64,000 nt of DNA from Halomarina litorea (GCF_024227715.1 NZ_CP100448.1:434001-498000); one strand, 5' to 3'. Counted from the stretch's first letter, positions 34,710 through 43,443 are shown. Notes: generated by a model from the letters alone, not told the origin. Numbers and translations are program-made.

Positions 34710-35465
34710 ATGACACGACCCCTCGACGGGAAGTCGGCGGTAGTGACTGGCGCGAGTTCCGGCATCGGCGCGGCGACGGCCCGCCACCTGGCTCGGGACG
34801 GCGCGAACGTGGCGCTCGCGGCCCGGCGCAAACAGCACCTCGTCGACCTGCGCGAGGAACTCGAAGACGAGTTCGACGTGGAGGCGGCCGCCGTCCCGAC
34901 CGACGTGCGTGAGGAGGTGATGGTCGAGGAGCTCGTCGAGACGGCGGTCGACCGGTTCGGCGGCCTCGACGTCCTCGTGAACAACGCCGGCCTCGCCCGC
35001 GGGTCCAGCGTCGAGGACCTCTCGACGGACGAGTACCGGCTGATGATGGACACGAACGTCGACGGGATGTTCTTCGCGACGCGGGCGGCCCTCCCTCACG
35101 TCCGCGAGTCCGAGGGGACGATCGTCTTCATCGGGAGCTTCGCGGGGCAGTACCCCCGCCCCTTCAACCCGGTGTACGCCGCCACGAAGTGGTGGACCCG
35201 CGGGTTCGCCCACAGCGTGGCCGCACAGGTCGGCGACGAGGGCGTCGCCGTCTCCGTCATCAACCCCGCGGCCGTCCGCACGGAGTTCGAGGTGCCCGGC
35301 AGCGGTGACCTCGACGGGAGCGGCAAGTTCAAAGACCGGTTCGCGCCCGGCGAGGCGGTCGAACCCGAGGAGGTTGCCGAGGCCGTCGCCTACGTCGCCC
35401 GACAGTCCCCCTCGATGGTGAGCGAACTCGACCTCTACAACCGCGACAAACTGACGCTGTTCTGA
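34710..35465 (+). CDS. SDR family oxidoreductase, NADP-type
   Basis: A 251-residue short-chain dehydrogenase. TGASSGIGAATA is the cofactor loop, and AARRKQHL after the second strand (basic Arg-Arg-Lys) favours NADP. NNAG, a Ser in FIGSFAG and YAATK complete the active site. The substrate is unknown. It lies 50 bases after the peroxiredoxin on the same strand, so the two may share a transcript. Confidence 0.9.
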   Translation: MTRPLDGKSAVVTGASSGIGAATARHLARDGANVALAARRKQHLVDLREELEDEFDVEAAAVPTDVREEVMVEELVETAVDRFGGLDVLVNNAGLARGSSVEDLSTDEYRLMMDTNVDGMFFATRAALPHVRESEGTIVFIGSFAGQYPRPFNPVYAATKWWTRGFAHSVAAQVGDEGVAVSVINPAAVRTEFEVPGSGDLDGSGKFKDRFAPGEAVEPEEVAEAVAYVARQSPSMVSELDLYNRDKLTLF

Positions 35466-35483
35466 GTCCTGGGGGTTCCGAAC

Positions 35484-35870
35484 TCAGCGCAGTTCGACGC
35501 GGAGGGCCTCCTCGGGCGTCCGGCCCGCCCGGACGTATCCCGAGGGCCCCTTCTCGAAGGCCGCGACGGTGACGACGAGTCGCCCCGGGTCGAGGGTGGC
35601 ACGGAGGACGGGGCCGACGCCCGTGACGACGACGTAGGGCGGTCCGGCCACCGGCCGCGCCCGGAGTTCCTCGCCCGCGGCGTCGACCGCTCCGGCGAGG
35701 ACGTTCGGAAGGCGATCGAACACGCCCGACTCGCGCAGGCACGCCTCCAGGTAGTCCCCGAGTCGGTCGTCCGGCGTCCCCTCGACGGCCTCCGCACACG
35801 ACAGCACCGCCACCACGAGCGACCGGTGCTCGGAGAGCAGGTACGCCCGCACGTCGCTCTCGACGTTCAT
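35484..35870 (-). CDS. conserved hypothetical protein
   Basis: A 128-residue acidic protein with an N-terminal helix (SDVRAYLLSEHRSLVVAVLS) and a C-terminal beta region (YVVVTGVGPVLRATLDPGRL). No family is recognised. Its start codon overlaps the stop of the rhodanese-MBL gene by four bases (ATGA), so they form one operon, and it may assist that enzyme. Confidence 0.75.
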   Translation of the reverse strand: MNVESDVRAYLLSEHRSLVVAVLSCAEAVEGTPDDRLGDYLEACLRESGVFDRLPNVLAGAVDAAGEELRARPVAGPPYVVVTGVGPVLRATLDPGRLVVTVAAFEKGPSGYVRAGRTPEEALRVELR

Positions 35871-37066
35871 CCCGCTGCGCAGTTGTTCGGCCCGAGTTCG
35901 AGTTCGAAGGCGGTTCCCTCGTCGACCGCCTCGCGCCCGAGGTTCACCGCGATGACTCGCTCGAAGTTCGCCGGGCGCGCCCCCATGCGCTCGGTGACGT
36001 ACGCGACGAACTCCTCCTCGCTCATCCCGAAGGCGGGCAGGGACTCGCGCAGGTCCCCGAGTCGGGCGACGTGCGGGCCGGCCCCGCCGTCCGCGGGGTC
36101 GTAGTGCCCCGGCGCGACGAGGGCGTCGTCGGGCAGGTCGGCGAACCGCCCGACGAGCGTCCGGTGGAGGTCGCGGGCGTGGTCGGCGGCCCCCTCGTCG
36201 CCCGCTTCGAGGTCCGGCCGGGGGACGCGTTCTGTGAACAGGCCGTCACCGGTCAGGAGGACGTCTCCTCCCTCCTCGCGTCCGCCGTCCTCGGTCTCGT
36301 CGCCTCCACTCCGAACGCGATAGGCCGTCATCTCGGTGGTGTGGCCCGGCGCGGCCACCGCCTCGACGGTCGCTCTGCCCACCGCGAGCGAGTCGCCCGC
36401 TTCGAGGAGCGTGAACCGCTCCGGGTCGGCGAGTCCACGCTCCGTCGCCTCGGCCGGAAGGACCGGCCCGACTCCCTCCTCGGCGAGTTCGCGGAGTGCG
36501 GAGACGTGGTCGGCGTGGACGTGGGTGTCGAGTGCGTAGCGCAGTTCGGCGCCGTACTCCCGTGCGTCCTCGACGTAGCGGTCGGCGAACGCGCGAAGCG
36601 GGTCGACGACGGCCGCCTCGCCGTCGCTGACGACGAGGTAGGCCAGACACCCGCTGGACGGGCGCGCGTACTGCACGACCCGTGGCTCCTCGGAGACGGT
36701 CGTCGCTTCGTAGAGGCGCGCCCACCCCTCCATCCCGCCGGCGAGGTTCGCCGCCTCGATGCCCTCCCCTTCGAGGAGGCTCGCGACGTACGCGCTCGCC
36801 TCCCCACGGGCGCAGACGGCGACGACGGGTTCCGCGACGTTCTCGACGAGGTCCGCGACGCTGTCGGTCGCCTCGGCGGCGACGAATTTCATGTAGGGGA
36901 CGTCGGTCCGGTCGACGTTCTCGCCCTCGATGCGCCACGCGTCTATCTCGCTCCGGTTGCGCACGTCGAGGAGGTGGACCGACTCCCCGGCGGCGAGTCG
37001 ACGCCGCACCTCCCGCGCGTCGAGCGACGTGACCGGTCGTTCGGGATCCGGGTACTCCTGGCTCAC
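35867..37066 (-). CDS. rhodanese plus MBL-fold hydrolase
   Basis: A 399-residue two-domain protein. A rhodanese domain comes first (residues about 10-115), with its Cys in AVCARGEASAYVASLL. An MBL-fold domain follows, with the metal-binding HVHADH in LDTHVHADHVSAL and further His/Asp ligands in AAPGHTTEM and LTGDGLFTE. This combination matches persulfide dioxygenase/glyoxalase-II-like enzymes, usually in the reverse domain order. A role in sulfane-sulfur metabolism is likely. It leads a two-gene operon with the hypothetical protein. Confidence 0.85.
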   Translation of the reverse strand: MSQEYPDPERPVTSLDAREVRRRLAAGESVHLLDVRNRSEIDAWRIEGENVDRTDVPYMKFVAAEATDSVADLVENVAEPVVAVCARGEASAYVASLLEGEGIEAANLAGGMEGWARLYEATTVSEEPRVVQYARPSSGCLAYLVVSDGEAAVVDPLRAFADRYVEDAREYGAELRYALDTHVHADHVSALRELAEEGVGPVLPAEATERGLADPERFTLLEAGDSLAVGRATVEAVAAPGHTTEMTAYRVRSGGDETEDGGREEGGDVLLTGDGLFTERVPRPDLEAGDEGAADHARDLHRTLVGRFADLPDDALVAPGHYDPADGGAGPHVARLGDLRESLPAFGMSEEEFVAYVTERMGARPANFERVIAVNLGREAVDEGTAFELELGPNNCAAG

Positions 37067-37162
37067 GTACCGGGGGACGCTCGGCGGGCGAATAAGCTCC
37101 CGGGCGAACGTATCAGCTCGTGGGGGACATCCTTCATACGGCCGGCGCGAGTCCCGTCGAGC

Positions 37163-37792
37163 ATGAACGAGGAGGAGTTCACCGCGACCGTCCGCGAGGA
37201 GTGCGCACAGGAACTGGACCGCCTCGGCAGCGAGAAGGCGCTGGTCGCGACGACGGCTGCCCAGCTGGAGGACGACCGCGTCCTCGAGTCAGCGGCGCAG
37301 GCCGAGCAGCGCGCTATCGAGACGTTCGAGCAGTGGTCGACGACGGAGGCCAACACCGAGGCGCAGACCACCTTCGAGCGCATCCTCGGACAGGAGCAGG
37401 ACCACTACGACCGCATCGCAGAACACCTGGAGACGGTTTCCGAGGCCGACGAGGACGAACTGCACGAGTATCTCCGCGGCCTGGACGACGCCATCGAGCG
37501 CGTCGCCGCCGGCGTCGTCGCCCGCGGGATGGTCTCCTCGCGGTCGCTCCTCCAGACCATCAACTACTTCGTCAACGAGTCGGACGAGGCGACGGCCGAC
37601 CTCTTCCGGGACATCCGTGCGGAGACGGACGAACAGGTGGAGTCGGGCGCACGGCTCCTTGCGGACCTCTGTGCCGAGGACGCCCAGTGGGAGCGCGCGC
37701 AGACGGCCGCCGTCCAGACCATCCAGTTGGCCTACGAGGAGTACGCCGAGAGCCTCGAAGGGATGGGCATCGACCCGAAGCCCGTCTGCTAG
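37163..37792 (+). CDS. rubrerythrin/ferritin-like helical protein
   Basis: A 209-residue, mostly helical acidic protein. EKALVATTAAQLEDDRVLES and FERILGQEQDHYDRIAEHLE carry Glu and His in positions seen in ferritin-like di-iron proteins of the rubrerythrin group. A second helical half follows with QLAYEEYAESLEGM. Family members handle peroxide or store iron. Whether the full di-iron ligand set is present cannot be confirmed here. Confidence 0.65.
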   Translation: MNEEEFTATVREECAQELDRLGSEKALVATTAAQLEDDRVLESAAQAEQRAIETFEQWSTTEANTEAQTTFERILGQEQDHYDRIAEHLETVSEADEDELHEYLRGLDDAIERVAAGVVARGMVSSRSLLQTINYFVNESDEATADLFRDIRAETDEQVESGARLLADLCAEDAQWERAQTAAVQTIQLAYEEYAESLEGMGIDPKPVC

Positions 37793-38159
37793 GAGTCCCC
37801 ACGCTTTTCGTCGTCGGATGGTGCGAAGCGCCACCGCTCTCCACGGGCGACCCGTGAGTCGCCCGTGGGGAAGCGAGACGGCTCCGCCGTCTCGCCCTCC
37901 TCGAAAAACCCTGCATTGCGAGACGCGAAGCGTCTCGCAGGCTCCCAGAACCGCGTCGCTCCGCGACGCGGACGCTCTCTTTCCCCCGACCGCAACGCTA
38001 CGATTCCGTCTGGCGAACAGGCGACTTTCCCTCACCGAACGCCCAGTCGCGCGTCGTGACCGACGCCGGGGCGCGTCGCGCCCCGCACCCGCGTCACGTC
38101 CGGCGTCGCTCGTCAGTGCATGGGGTCGGGTGGTCCCGCCCTCTCACTTGAACCCTCGC
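37793..38159. repeat. gene-free spacer of stable hairpins
   Basis: No gene is visible. It holds four near-perfect hairpins in a row: CCACGGGCGA/TCGCCCGTGG (10 bp, 8-base loop, about 37838-37865), GCGAGACGGC/GCCGTCTCGC (10 bp, TCC loop, about 37873-37895), GCGAGACGC/GCGTCTCGC (9 bp, GAA loop, about 37918-37938) and CCGCGTCGC/GCGACGCGG (9 bp, TCC loop, about 37950-37970). GCGAAGC occurs at 37823-37829 and 37925-37931. The second half is less structured. Confidence 0.75.
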
Positions 38160-38582
38160 TCACTCCTGTTCGGGCGGTTCGTCCTGGAAGGCGTCGACGG
38201 CCTCGCGGAAGTCGTCGGGGACGCGGGTCGTCTCGCCGTCCCCGTCCACGGCGACGTGGACGACGTGGCCCTCTGCGAGCACCTCGTCGTCGCGCTTTCG
38301 TCGGGTCCGGGTGGCAAAGAAGATGCTCGCGCGACCGATGCGTTCGACCCGGACGGCGGTGACCAGTTCGTCCTCGAAGTGGGCCGGACGGCGGTAGTCG
38401 AGGTCGACGTGCGCGACGTGGACGTCCCAGTCGGCGGCCCGGATGGCCGCGTAGTCGTAGTCGATGGCCCGGAAGAAGGCGTTTATCGCCTCGTCCTGGA
38501 AGGTGACGTACTCGCCGTAGAAGACGACCCCCTGCTGGTCCGTCTCGGCGAAGCGCACGCGGTTCTCGAAGACGTCGTGCAT
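38160..38582 (-). CDS. hot-dog fold acyl-CoA thioesterase
   Basis: A 140-residue 4HBT-type thioesterase that splits acyl-CoA to acid and CoA. The active-site region reads RFAETDQQGVVFYGEYVTFQDEA, with the conserved Asp, Gly and Tyr, followed by VDLDYRRPAHFEDEL. The ATG at 38582 gives the usual compact start MHDVFENRVRFAETD. It begins a run of same-strand genes with the two hypotheticals upstream of it. Confidence 0.9.
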   Translation of the reverse strand: MHDVFENRVRFAETDQQGVVFYGEYVTFQDEAINAFFRAIDYDYAAIRAADWDVHVAHVDLDYRRPAHFEDELVTAVRVERIGRASIFFATRTRRKRDDEVLAEGHVVHVAVDGDGETTRVPDDFREAVDAFQDEPPEQE

Positions 38583-38610
38583 ATCGGGGGAGGGTCGCGG
38601 GGGGAGGTAA

Positions 38611-39018
38611 CTACTCGGTCTCGGTGCCCGCGTCGGCCTCGGTCTCGGCGTCGGTCTCCGTCCGCGGTCCCCACCCACGGACGGCGTCGATGGCCTTCTC
38701 GGAGAACTCCACCTCGCTCAGTTCGCCGTCGTCGAGGGCGCGGAGCCACGACTCGCGGACCTCCCACGTCCCGTGGACGACGCCCTCGGGGTTGGTGAGG
38801 GTCGCCCCGATGTCCCGGTGTTCCCACCCGTCGTACTTCCGGAGGGCGACGACCACCTGCCCGACCTGTCGCGGGGGGACCCCCCCGGCGGGAACGACCG
38901 TCTCGTAGACGAGTTCGAGCGTTCCGTCGACCGTCCCCGCGTCCACGAGGTAGACGTTCTGACTCATCAGGTTCGTCTCGAGGTGGTCGGCGAGCGCATC
39001 GACGTCGAGCCCGGACAT
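38611..39018 (-). CDS. conserved haloarchaeal hypothetical protein
   Basis: A 135-residue acidic protein with ADHLETNLMSQNVYLVDAG and a compact alpha/beta core (ELVYETVV..QVGQVVVALRKY), then a low-complexity acidic tail of Glu, Asp, Ala and Thr. It looks like one of the many unannotated single-domain haloarchaeal proteins. No function can be assigned. Confidence 0.7.
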   Translation of the reverse strand: MSGLDVDALADHLETNLMSQNVYLVDAGTVDGTLELVYETVVPAGGVPPRQVGQVVVALRKYDGWEHRDIGATLTNPEGVVHGTWEVRESWLRALDDGELSEVEFSEKAIDAVRGWGPRTETDAETEADAGTETE

Positions 39019-39064
39019 ACCCCGAGGAACGGCGGGCGCGGACAAAAGCGTGCGGTCGGCCACG

Positions 39065-39775
39065 TCAGCCCGTCGGGTCGTCCCCGGCGTCGTCGGGGCC
39101 CGTCAGCCCGTCGAGGTCCGCGAGGCCGCCGAACTCGTCGTCTCCGCCGGCTCTATCGCCGCCGTCTTCGTCCGCCCTGCCGCTTCCGTCGTCCGCCTCG
39201 CCGTCCAGCCCGTACGTCTCGCGGACGGTCCGGGCCAGCAGGCCGCCGCGTTCGAGCGCGATGTAGACGACGACGAACGGGTGGTCGGCCGGGTCGAGGA
39301 CGAACACCTCGTAGGGGGGGTCGGCTCCCGTCACGGCCGCGAGCAGGGGGTCGAGGGGTTTCGTGCCGTCGCGGAACTCCTCGAACAGGTCGCGCTGGCC
39401 GGGTTGGTCGGCGAAGACGTAACAGACGCCGTTGACGTCCCCGTCGGTGCCCCGCGTGAGGCGAGAGTTCATCGCCTCGCCGCCGTGCTCGGCCTCGCGC
39501 CAGCACTCGACGGCCGCCTCGAAGAGGTTCGTCACGTCGCGGGCGAACGCGAAACGTGTCCGTTCGACCACCTCGCAGGCGTCGAAGCGGGGTCGCTCGC
39601 CGGTCCAGTCCACCTCGCACGCCACGAGGTTGCCGGGTTCCACCGCGGCGACGTGCTCCGCGAGCGGGTCGTCGTAGCCTGTCCGGGCGACGTACGTCGG
39701 GTCGGCCGTCTCGGGGTCGAGGAGGAGGAACTCGTCGGCCGCGCGCGTGCTGTCGAGGACGCGGAGTCGGTCCAT
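39065..39775 (-). CDS. conserved haloarchaeal hypothetical protein
   Basis: A 236-residue acidic protein. The first 180 residues are ordered (FLLLDPETADPTYVARTGYD, AFARDVTNLFEAAVECWREA, GVCYVFADQPGQRDLFEEF), and the last 45 are an Asp/Gly-rich tail. The start is chosen as the ATG at 39775, with a TATA-like GAATTAGG about 27 bases upstream; a GTG nine bases earlier is possible. No function is recognised. Confidence 0.7.
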   Translation of the reverse strand: MDRLRVLDSTRAADEFLLLDPETADPTYVARTGYDDPLAEHVAAVEPGNLVACEVDWTGERPRFDACEVVERTRFAFARDVTNLFEAAVECWREAEHGGEAMNSRLTRGTDGDVNGVCYVFADQPGQRDLFEEFRDGTKPLDPLLAAVTGADPPYEVFVLDPADHPFVVVYIALERGGLLARTVRETYGLDGEADDGSGRADEDGGDRAGGDDEFGGLADLDGLTGPDDAGDDPTG

Positions 39776-39824
39776 CGGCGGCACTATCGGGCCGCGGCCT
39801 AATTCGCTGTCGAAAACGACGCGC

Positions 39825-39935
39825 CTACCGGTGTCGGAGATACGCGTTCACGCCCGCCTCTGCCGCCTCGCTCACGAGACGCCGAATCGTACTGTCGCCC
39901 TCGCCCCATCCGACGGTGGTTTCTGCGCTGTCCAT
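39825..39935 (-). CDS. 36-residue leaderless small protein
   Basis: The frame encodes MDSAETTVGWGEGDSTIRRL and a short helix ending in AYLRHR. The ATG sits about 25 bases downstream of TACTTATC on this strand, the distance expected when transcription begins at the start codon. This promoter evidence is the main reason to call it. No family is recognised. Confidence 0.5.
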   Translation of the reverse strand: MDSAETTVGWGEGDSTIRRLVSEAAEAGVNAYLRHR

Positions 39936-39954
39936 ACCCCCTGTTGGTAGTCAG

Positions 39955-39963
39955 ACGATAAGT
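39955..39963 (-). promoter_or_regulatory. TATA box of the 36-residue gene
   Basis: GTACTTATC on the minus strand, in an AT-rich patch (CTATATAGAGAAAGTACTTA) that stands out from the surroundings, is about 25 bases from the ATG at 39935. The same patch also lies upstream of the plus-strand corrinoid-binding-like gene at 40042. Confidence 0.5.
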
Positions 39964-40041
39964 ACTTTCTCTATATAGTGACCTTCAGTTCAAATCGCAC
40001 ACTACCCGGAGGTTGACGGCGGTGGCCCGCGTAGGCGAGGT

Positions 40042-40968
40042 ATGCGCGTCGTCTCGCTGTTGCCGTCGGCGACCGAACTCGTCTACGCCCTCGGCGTCGA
40101 ACCCGTGGCCGTCTCTCACGAGTGTGACTACCCGCCAGAGGCGGCGGAGAAGCCCGCCGTGAACGCCGCCCGCGTGGACGCGAGCGCGTCGAGCGCCGAG
40201 ATCGACCGACAGGTCCTCGCCGCCGAACGCGAGGGGGGCGGCGTCTACGAACTGAGACTCGACGTCCTCGCGGCGGCCGACCCGGACCTCGTCGTCACGC
40301 AGGGGCTCTGTGACGTCTGCGCCGTCGACGAGGTGCTGGTCGAGGAGGCCGTCGACGAACTGGGGCTGGACTGCGAAATACTCACCACCGACCCCCACAG
40401 CCTCGCGGACGTCCTCGACGACGTCCGCAGGATCGGGGCGGCGACGGGCCGCGAGGACTGCGCCGACCAACTCATCGCGGACCTCCGGGGGCGAGTCGAG
40501 GCGGTCCGCGAGACGGCCGCCCGTGCCGACGAGCGTCCCCGGACGCTCGTCCTGGATTGGTTGGACCCCGTGATGACGGCGGGCCACTGGGTGCCCGAGA
40601 TGATCGAGTGGGCGGGGGGCGAGTGCGTCCTCCCCGCCGACGCGTCCACGCCCCGGGAGTGGGAGACGGTGCGCGAGGTGGACCCGGAGGTGCTCGTCGC
40701 GGCGCCCTGCGGGTTCGACCTCGACCAGACCGCCGAGAACCTCGCGGACCTCACCGACCGAGAGGGGTTCGCGGACCTGACGGCCGTCCGCGAGGGGCGC
40801 GCCTACGCGATGGACGGCCACCAGTACGTGAACCGACCGGGCGTGCGCCTCGTGGACTCACTCGAGTACCTCGCGGCCCTGCTCCACCCGGACCTGTTCG
40901 AGACGCTGCCGGCGAGCGCCGCCCGACCCCTCGACGCCCTCCGCACGGTGTCCGACGGCACGCCCTGA
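40042..40968 (+). CDS. BtuF-like corrinoid/iron-complex binding protein
   Basis: A 308-residue protein of the helical-backbone metal-chelate binding family (BtuF/FecB type): MRVVSLLPSATELVYALGVE, SHECDYPPEA and VTQGLCDVCAVDE. Typical BtuF proteins are exported, but this one starts with the domain itself and has no signal peptide, so it is probably cytoplasmic. No transporter genes are adjacent. It may bind cobalamin or a related chelate inside the cell. The desampylase gene begins one base after its stop. Confidence 0.8.
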   Translation: MRVVSLLPSATELVYALGVEPVAVSHECDYPPEAAEKPAVNAARVDASASSAEIDRQVLAAEREGGGVYELRLDVLAAADPDLVVTQGLCDVCAVDEVLVEEAVDELGLDCEILTTDPHSLADVLDDVRRIGAATGREDCADQLIADLRGRVEAVRETAARADERPRTLVLDWLDPVMTAGHWVPEMIEWAGGECVLPADASTPREWETVREVDPEVLVAAPCGFDLDQTAENLADLTDREGFADLTAVREGRAYAMDGHQYVNRPGVRLVDSLEYLAALLHPDLFETLPASAARPLDALRTVSDGTP

Positions 40969-40969
40969 G

Positions 40970-41386
40970 ATGGCGACGCTCGAACTCCCCGCCGAGGTGT
41001 ACGACGCCGTGGTCGCCCACGCTCGCGAGGGCGCGCCCGAGGAGGTCTGCGGGGTGCTCGGGGGTCGCCGGGAGGCTGGGACCTGTCGCGTCTCACGCGC
41101 CGAACGAGTCCCGAACGTCGCTTCGACGCCGGAGACGCGCTACCAGTTGGACCCGGGCGACCAGTTGGCGGCCATGCGTGCCGTCGAGGACGCCGATGGG
41201 GAGGTGGTGGGGTTCTACCACTCCCACCCGAGGGGGCCGCGGCGACCGAGCGCCACCGACGAGGCGCAGGCGACGTGGCCCGACGCCTCCTACGTCATCG
41301 TCTCGCTGGACGGGACAGCGCCGTTCGTGGGGAGCTGGCGCTGGACGGGCGAGCGGTTCGAGGAGGAGGCGGTCCGGGTCGACTAG
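40970..41386 (+). CDS. JAMM/MPN+ desampylase
   Basis: A 138-residue zinc isopeptidase related to HvJAMM1 of Haloferax, which removes ubiquitin-like SAMP proteins from targets. The JAMM motif is complete: Glu25 in APEEVCGVL, then His84, His86, Ser94 and Asp97 in FYHSHPRGPRRPSATD. It begins one base after the BtuF-like gene and ends exactly where the UbaA gene ends on the opposite strand. Both enzymes act in the same modifier pathway. Confidence 0.88.
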   Translation: MATLELPAEVYDAVVAHAREGAPEEVCGVLGGRREAGTCRVSRAERVPNVASTPETRYQLDPGDQLAAMRAVEDADGEVVGFYHSHPRGPRRPSATDEAQATWPDASYVIVSLDGTAPFVGSWRWTGERFEEEAVRVD

Positions 41387-42211
41387 TCAGTCCGCGTCCA
41401 CCGAGCAGGTGTCCTCGTAGGTCACGTCGTGGACCGACTCGATGTCGGGGTCCTCCCCGCAGACCGGGCAGTCGGGGTTCTTCCTGACCTCGACGGTGTC
41501 GAACGTCATGTCGCCCGCGTCGTAGAGGATGAGCCGGCCGTCCAGCGTCTCGCCGTAGTCCATCGCGAGCTTGACCGCCTCGGTCGCCTGGATGCAGCCG
41601 ACGGTCCCCGGGAGGACGCCGAGGACGCCCGCCTCGGCGCAACTGGGGACCGTCCCGGCGGGGGGTGCCTCGGGGAAGAGACACCGGTAGCAGGGGCCGT
41701 CCTCGCGCGCCTCGAAGGTCGTCACCTGTCCCTCGAAGCGCAGGATGGCGCCGTGGGAGAAGGGGACGCCCGCCAGCGTGCAGGCGTCGTTGACGAGGTA
41801 GCGGGTGGCGAAGTTGTCCGACCCGTCGACGACGATGTCGTACTCCCCGATGAGGTCCTCGACGTTCTCGCTCGTAACGCGCGTCTCGTGCGTCTCGACG
41901 GTCACGTCGGGGTTCTGCTCGGCGACGAAGTCCGCGGCGGATTCGACTTTCGACCGGCCGATATCGCTCTCGCCGTGGATGACCTGTCGCTGGAGGTTCG
42001 AGCGTTCGACGACGTCGTCGTCGGCGATGCCGATGGTCCCGACGCCCGCGGCGGCGAGATACTGGATGACCGGCGACCCGAGGCCGCCCGCGCCCAGACA
42101 GAGGATGCGGCTGTCGAGCAGGCGCTGTTGGCCCGCCGGCCCCACGTCGTCCATGATGATGTGCCGGGAGTACCTGTCTAGCTGTTCCGGGTCGAGCGAG
42201 AGGCCACTCAT
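41387..42211 (-). CDS. ubaA: E1-like SAMP-activating enzyme UbaA
   Basis: A 274-residue ThiF/MoeB/HesA-family protein that adenylates the C-terminal Gly of ubiquitin-like SAMPs. In haloarchaea the same enzyme supports protein conjugation, tRNA thiolation and molybdopterin synthesis. GAGGLGSP is at 40-47, SDNFATRYLVND binds ATP/Mg, the likely catalytic Cys is 191 (PSCAEAGVLG), and CYRC (174-177) with CPVC bind zinc. It is tail-to-tail with the desampylase with no gap. No SAMP gene was found in the window. Confidence 0.92.
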   Translation of the reverse strand: MSGLSLDPEQLDRYSRHIIMDDVGPAGQQRLLDSRILCLGAGGLGSPVIQYLAAAGVGTIGIADDDVVERSNLQRQVIHGESDIGRSKVESAADFVAEQNPDVTVETHETRVTSENVEDLIGEYDIVVDGSDNFATRYLVNDACTLAGVPFSHGAILRFEGQVTTFEAREDGPCYRCLFPEAPPAGTVPSCAEAGVLGVLPGTVGCIQATEAVKLAMDYGETLDGRLILYDAGDMTFDTVEVRKNPDCPVCGEDPDIESVHDVTYEDTCSVDAD

Positions 42212-42257
42212 GGCCGAGGAAGGACGGGGACGCTGATAAGCGTCCGGCCCGTTCGCC

Positions 42258-42803
42258 TCAGAACTTCTGACTTCGGCCGCCGTCCTCCCGCCTGCCCCGA
42301 CCGGTGATGGCGAGGACGACGGCGAGGACGACGGGCGAGAGCGCCGCCGTCACCGCCGCTCCGAGGATGAGCAGCAGGGAGGTCGGGTCGACGTCCGGCC
42401 CGCCCTCGCCGGACCCGCCTCCGCCGCTGGCGTTTCCGGACCCGTTACCGGAGGCGTCGCCGCCGGTCTGGCCACCACCGCTCCCGTTGCCGGTGGCGTT
42501 GCCTGCCCCGGTGCCGTTCCCGCTCGTCTGGTTTCCGGTCGACTGGTTCCCCGTCGTGGCGTTTCCAGCCGTCGCATTGCCGGCCGTCGCGTTCCCCCCA
42601 GTCTGATTCCCCCCGGTCTGATTCCCCCCGGTCTGGTTCCCACTCGTCTGGTTGCCACCGGTCCCGTTCCCCGCGGTCTGGTTGCCGCTCTCGTTACCTT
42701 GCTGTGCGCTCGCCGCGCCGGTCGCGGCGCCGAGGGCCGCCGCGCCCGCGCCAGCACTCGCCTTCAGGAACGTCCGCCGGTCGTAGCTGTCTCCGGTGTT
42801 CAC
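42258..42803 (-). CDS. Tat-exported sequon-repeat protein
   Basis: A 181-residue protein. The Tat signal is DRRTFLKASAGAGAAALGAA, cleaved near ASAQ. Then comes a low-complexity region of about 95 residues built of GNQTx and GNATx units, giving over a dozen Asn-x-Thr N-glycosylation sequons, followed by a Gly/Ser stretch and one C-terminal membrane helix (LLLILGAAVTAALSPVVLAV) with a basic end. It probably forms a glycosylated, membrane-anchored stalk on the cell surface. The start is a GTG. Confidence 0.75.
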   Translation of the reverse strand: MNTGDSYDRRTFLKASAGAGAAALGAATGAASAQQGNESGNQTAGNGTGGNQTSGNQTGGNQTGGNQTGGNATAGNATAGNATTGNQSTGNQTSGNGTGAGNATGNGSGGGQTGGDASGNGSGNASGGGGSGEGGPDVDPTSLLLILGAAVTAALSPVVLAVVLAITGRGRREDGGRSQKF

Positions 42804-42894
42804 GGTTGTCGGGGTGGTTCTTGCCCCGGTCTTATCACCCTTACCGAACTGGTCCGGCCCGAACGGTTAGGTCGGCGCACACGTTCCGGGAGAC

Positions 42895-43209
42895 ATGCAG
42901 AAACTCGTCTTCGGGCTGAACCGTCCCGACGACACCGACTTCGAGGCGTTCCGGGAGTACTGGCTGGAGGAACACGCCCCCATCGCCGCCGAACTCCCGG
43001 GTCTCCGCCGGTACACCGTCTCCTTCCCCGACGATCCGGACCGCTCGCAGTACGACGGCCTCGCGGAACTCTGGTTCGACGACCGGGCGGCACTCGACGC
43101 CGCCCTCGCGAGCGAGGCAGGGGAGGCGACGGCGACGGACCTCGCGAACTTCGCCGGCGACGACGACATGCTCCAGTTGGTCGTCGAGGAACACGTCGTC
43201 GTCGAGTAG
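42895..43209 (+). CDS. EthD-family protein
   Basis: A 104-residue dimeric alpha/beta barrel protein of the EthD type: KLVFGLNRPDDTDFEAFREYW, EEHAPIAAELPGLRRYTVSF and a C-terminal helix. EthD was named from ether-degradation clusters; most members are uncharacterised. A short AT-poor spacer lies upstream. Confidence 0.85.
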   Translation: MQKLVFGLNRPDDTDFEAFREYWLEEHAPIAAELPGLRRYTVSFPDDPDRSQYDGLAELWFDDRAALDAALASEAGEATATDLANFAGDDDMLQLVVEEHVVVE

Positions 43210-43443
43210 CCCCGAAGGGTCGGCGGGGGCGCGGCGCTCACCGCCGTCACCGGTGCGCATCGCGCTTCGGTTGGCCAACCGGGCTTCGCTCGGTGACGTC
43301 GCCACCTTCCTCGGCGTCCTCTCGCGGAGCCACGGGCGACGTGCGCTCTCGGGGTGGTGAGCGTCGGGTCCGCGACCAGCCGGAATCGTGAGTATTGATA
43401 ACACGGGACAACGCTATGTCGCTCCGGCCCCGTACCTACCCGT

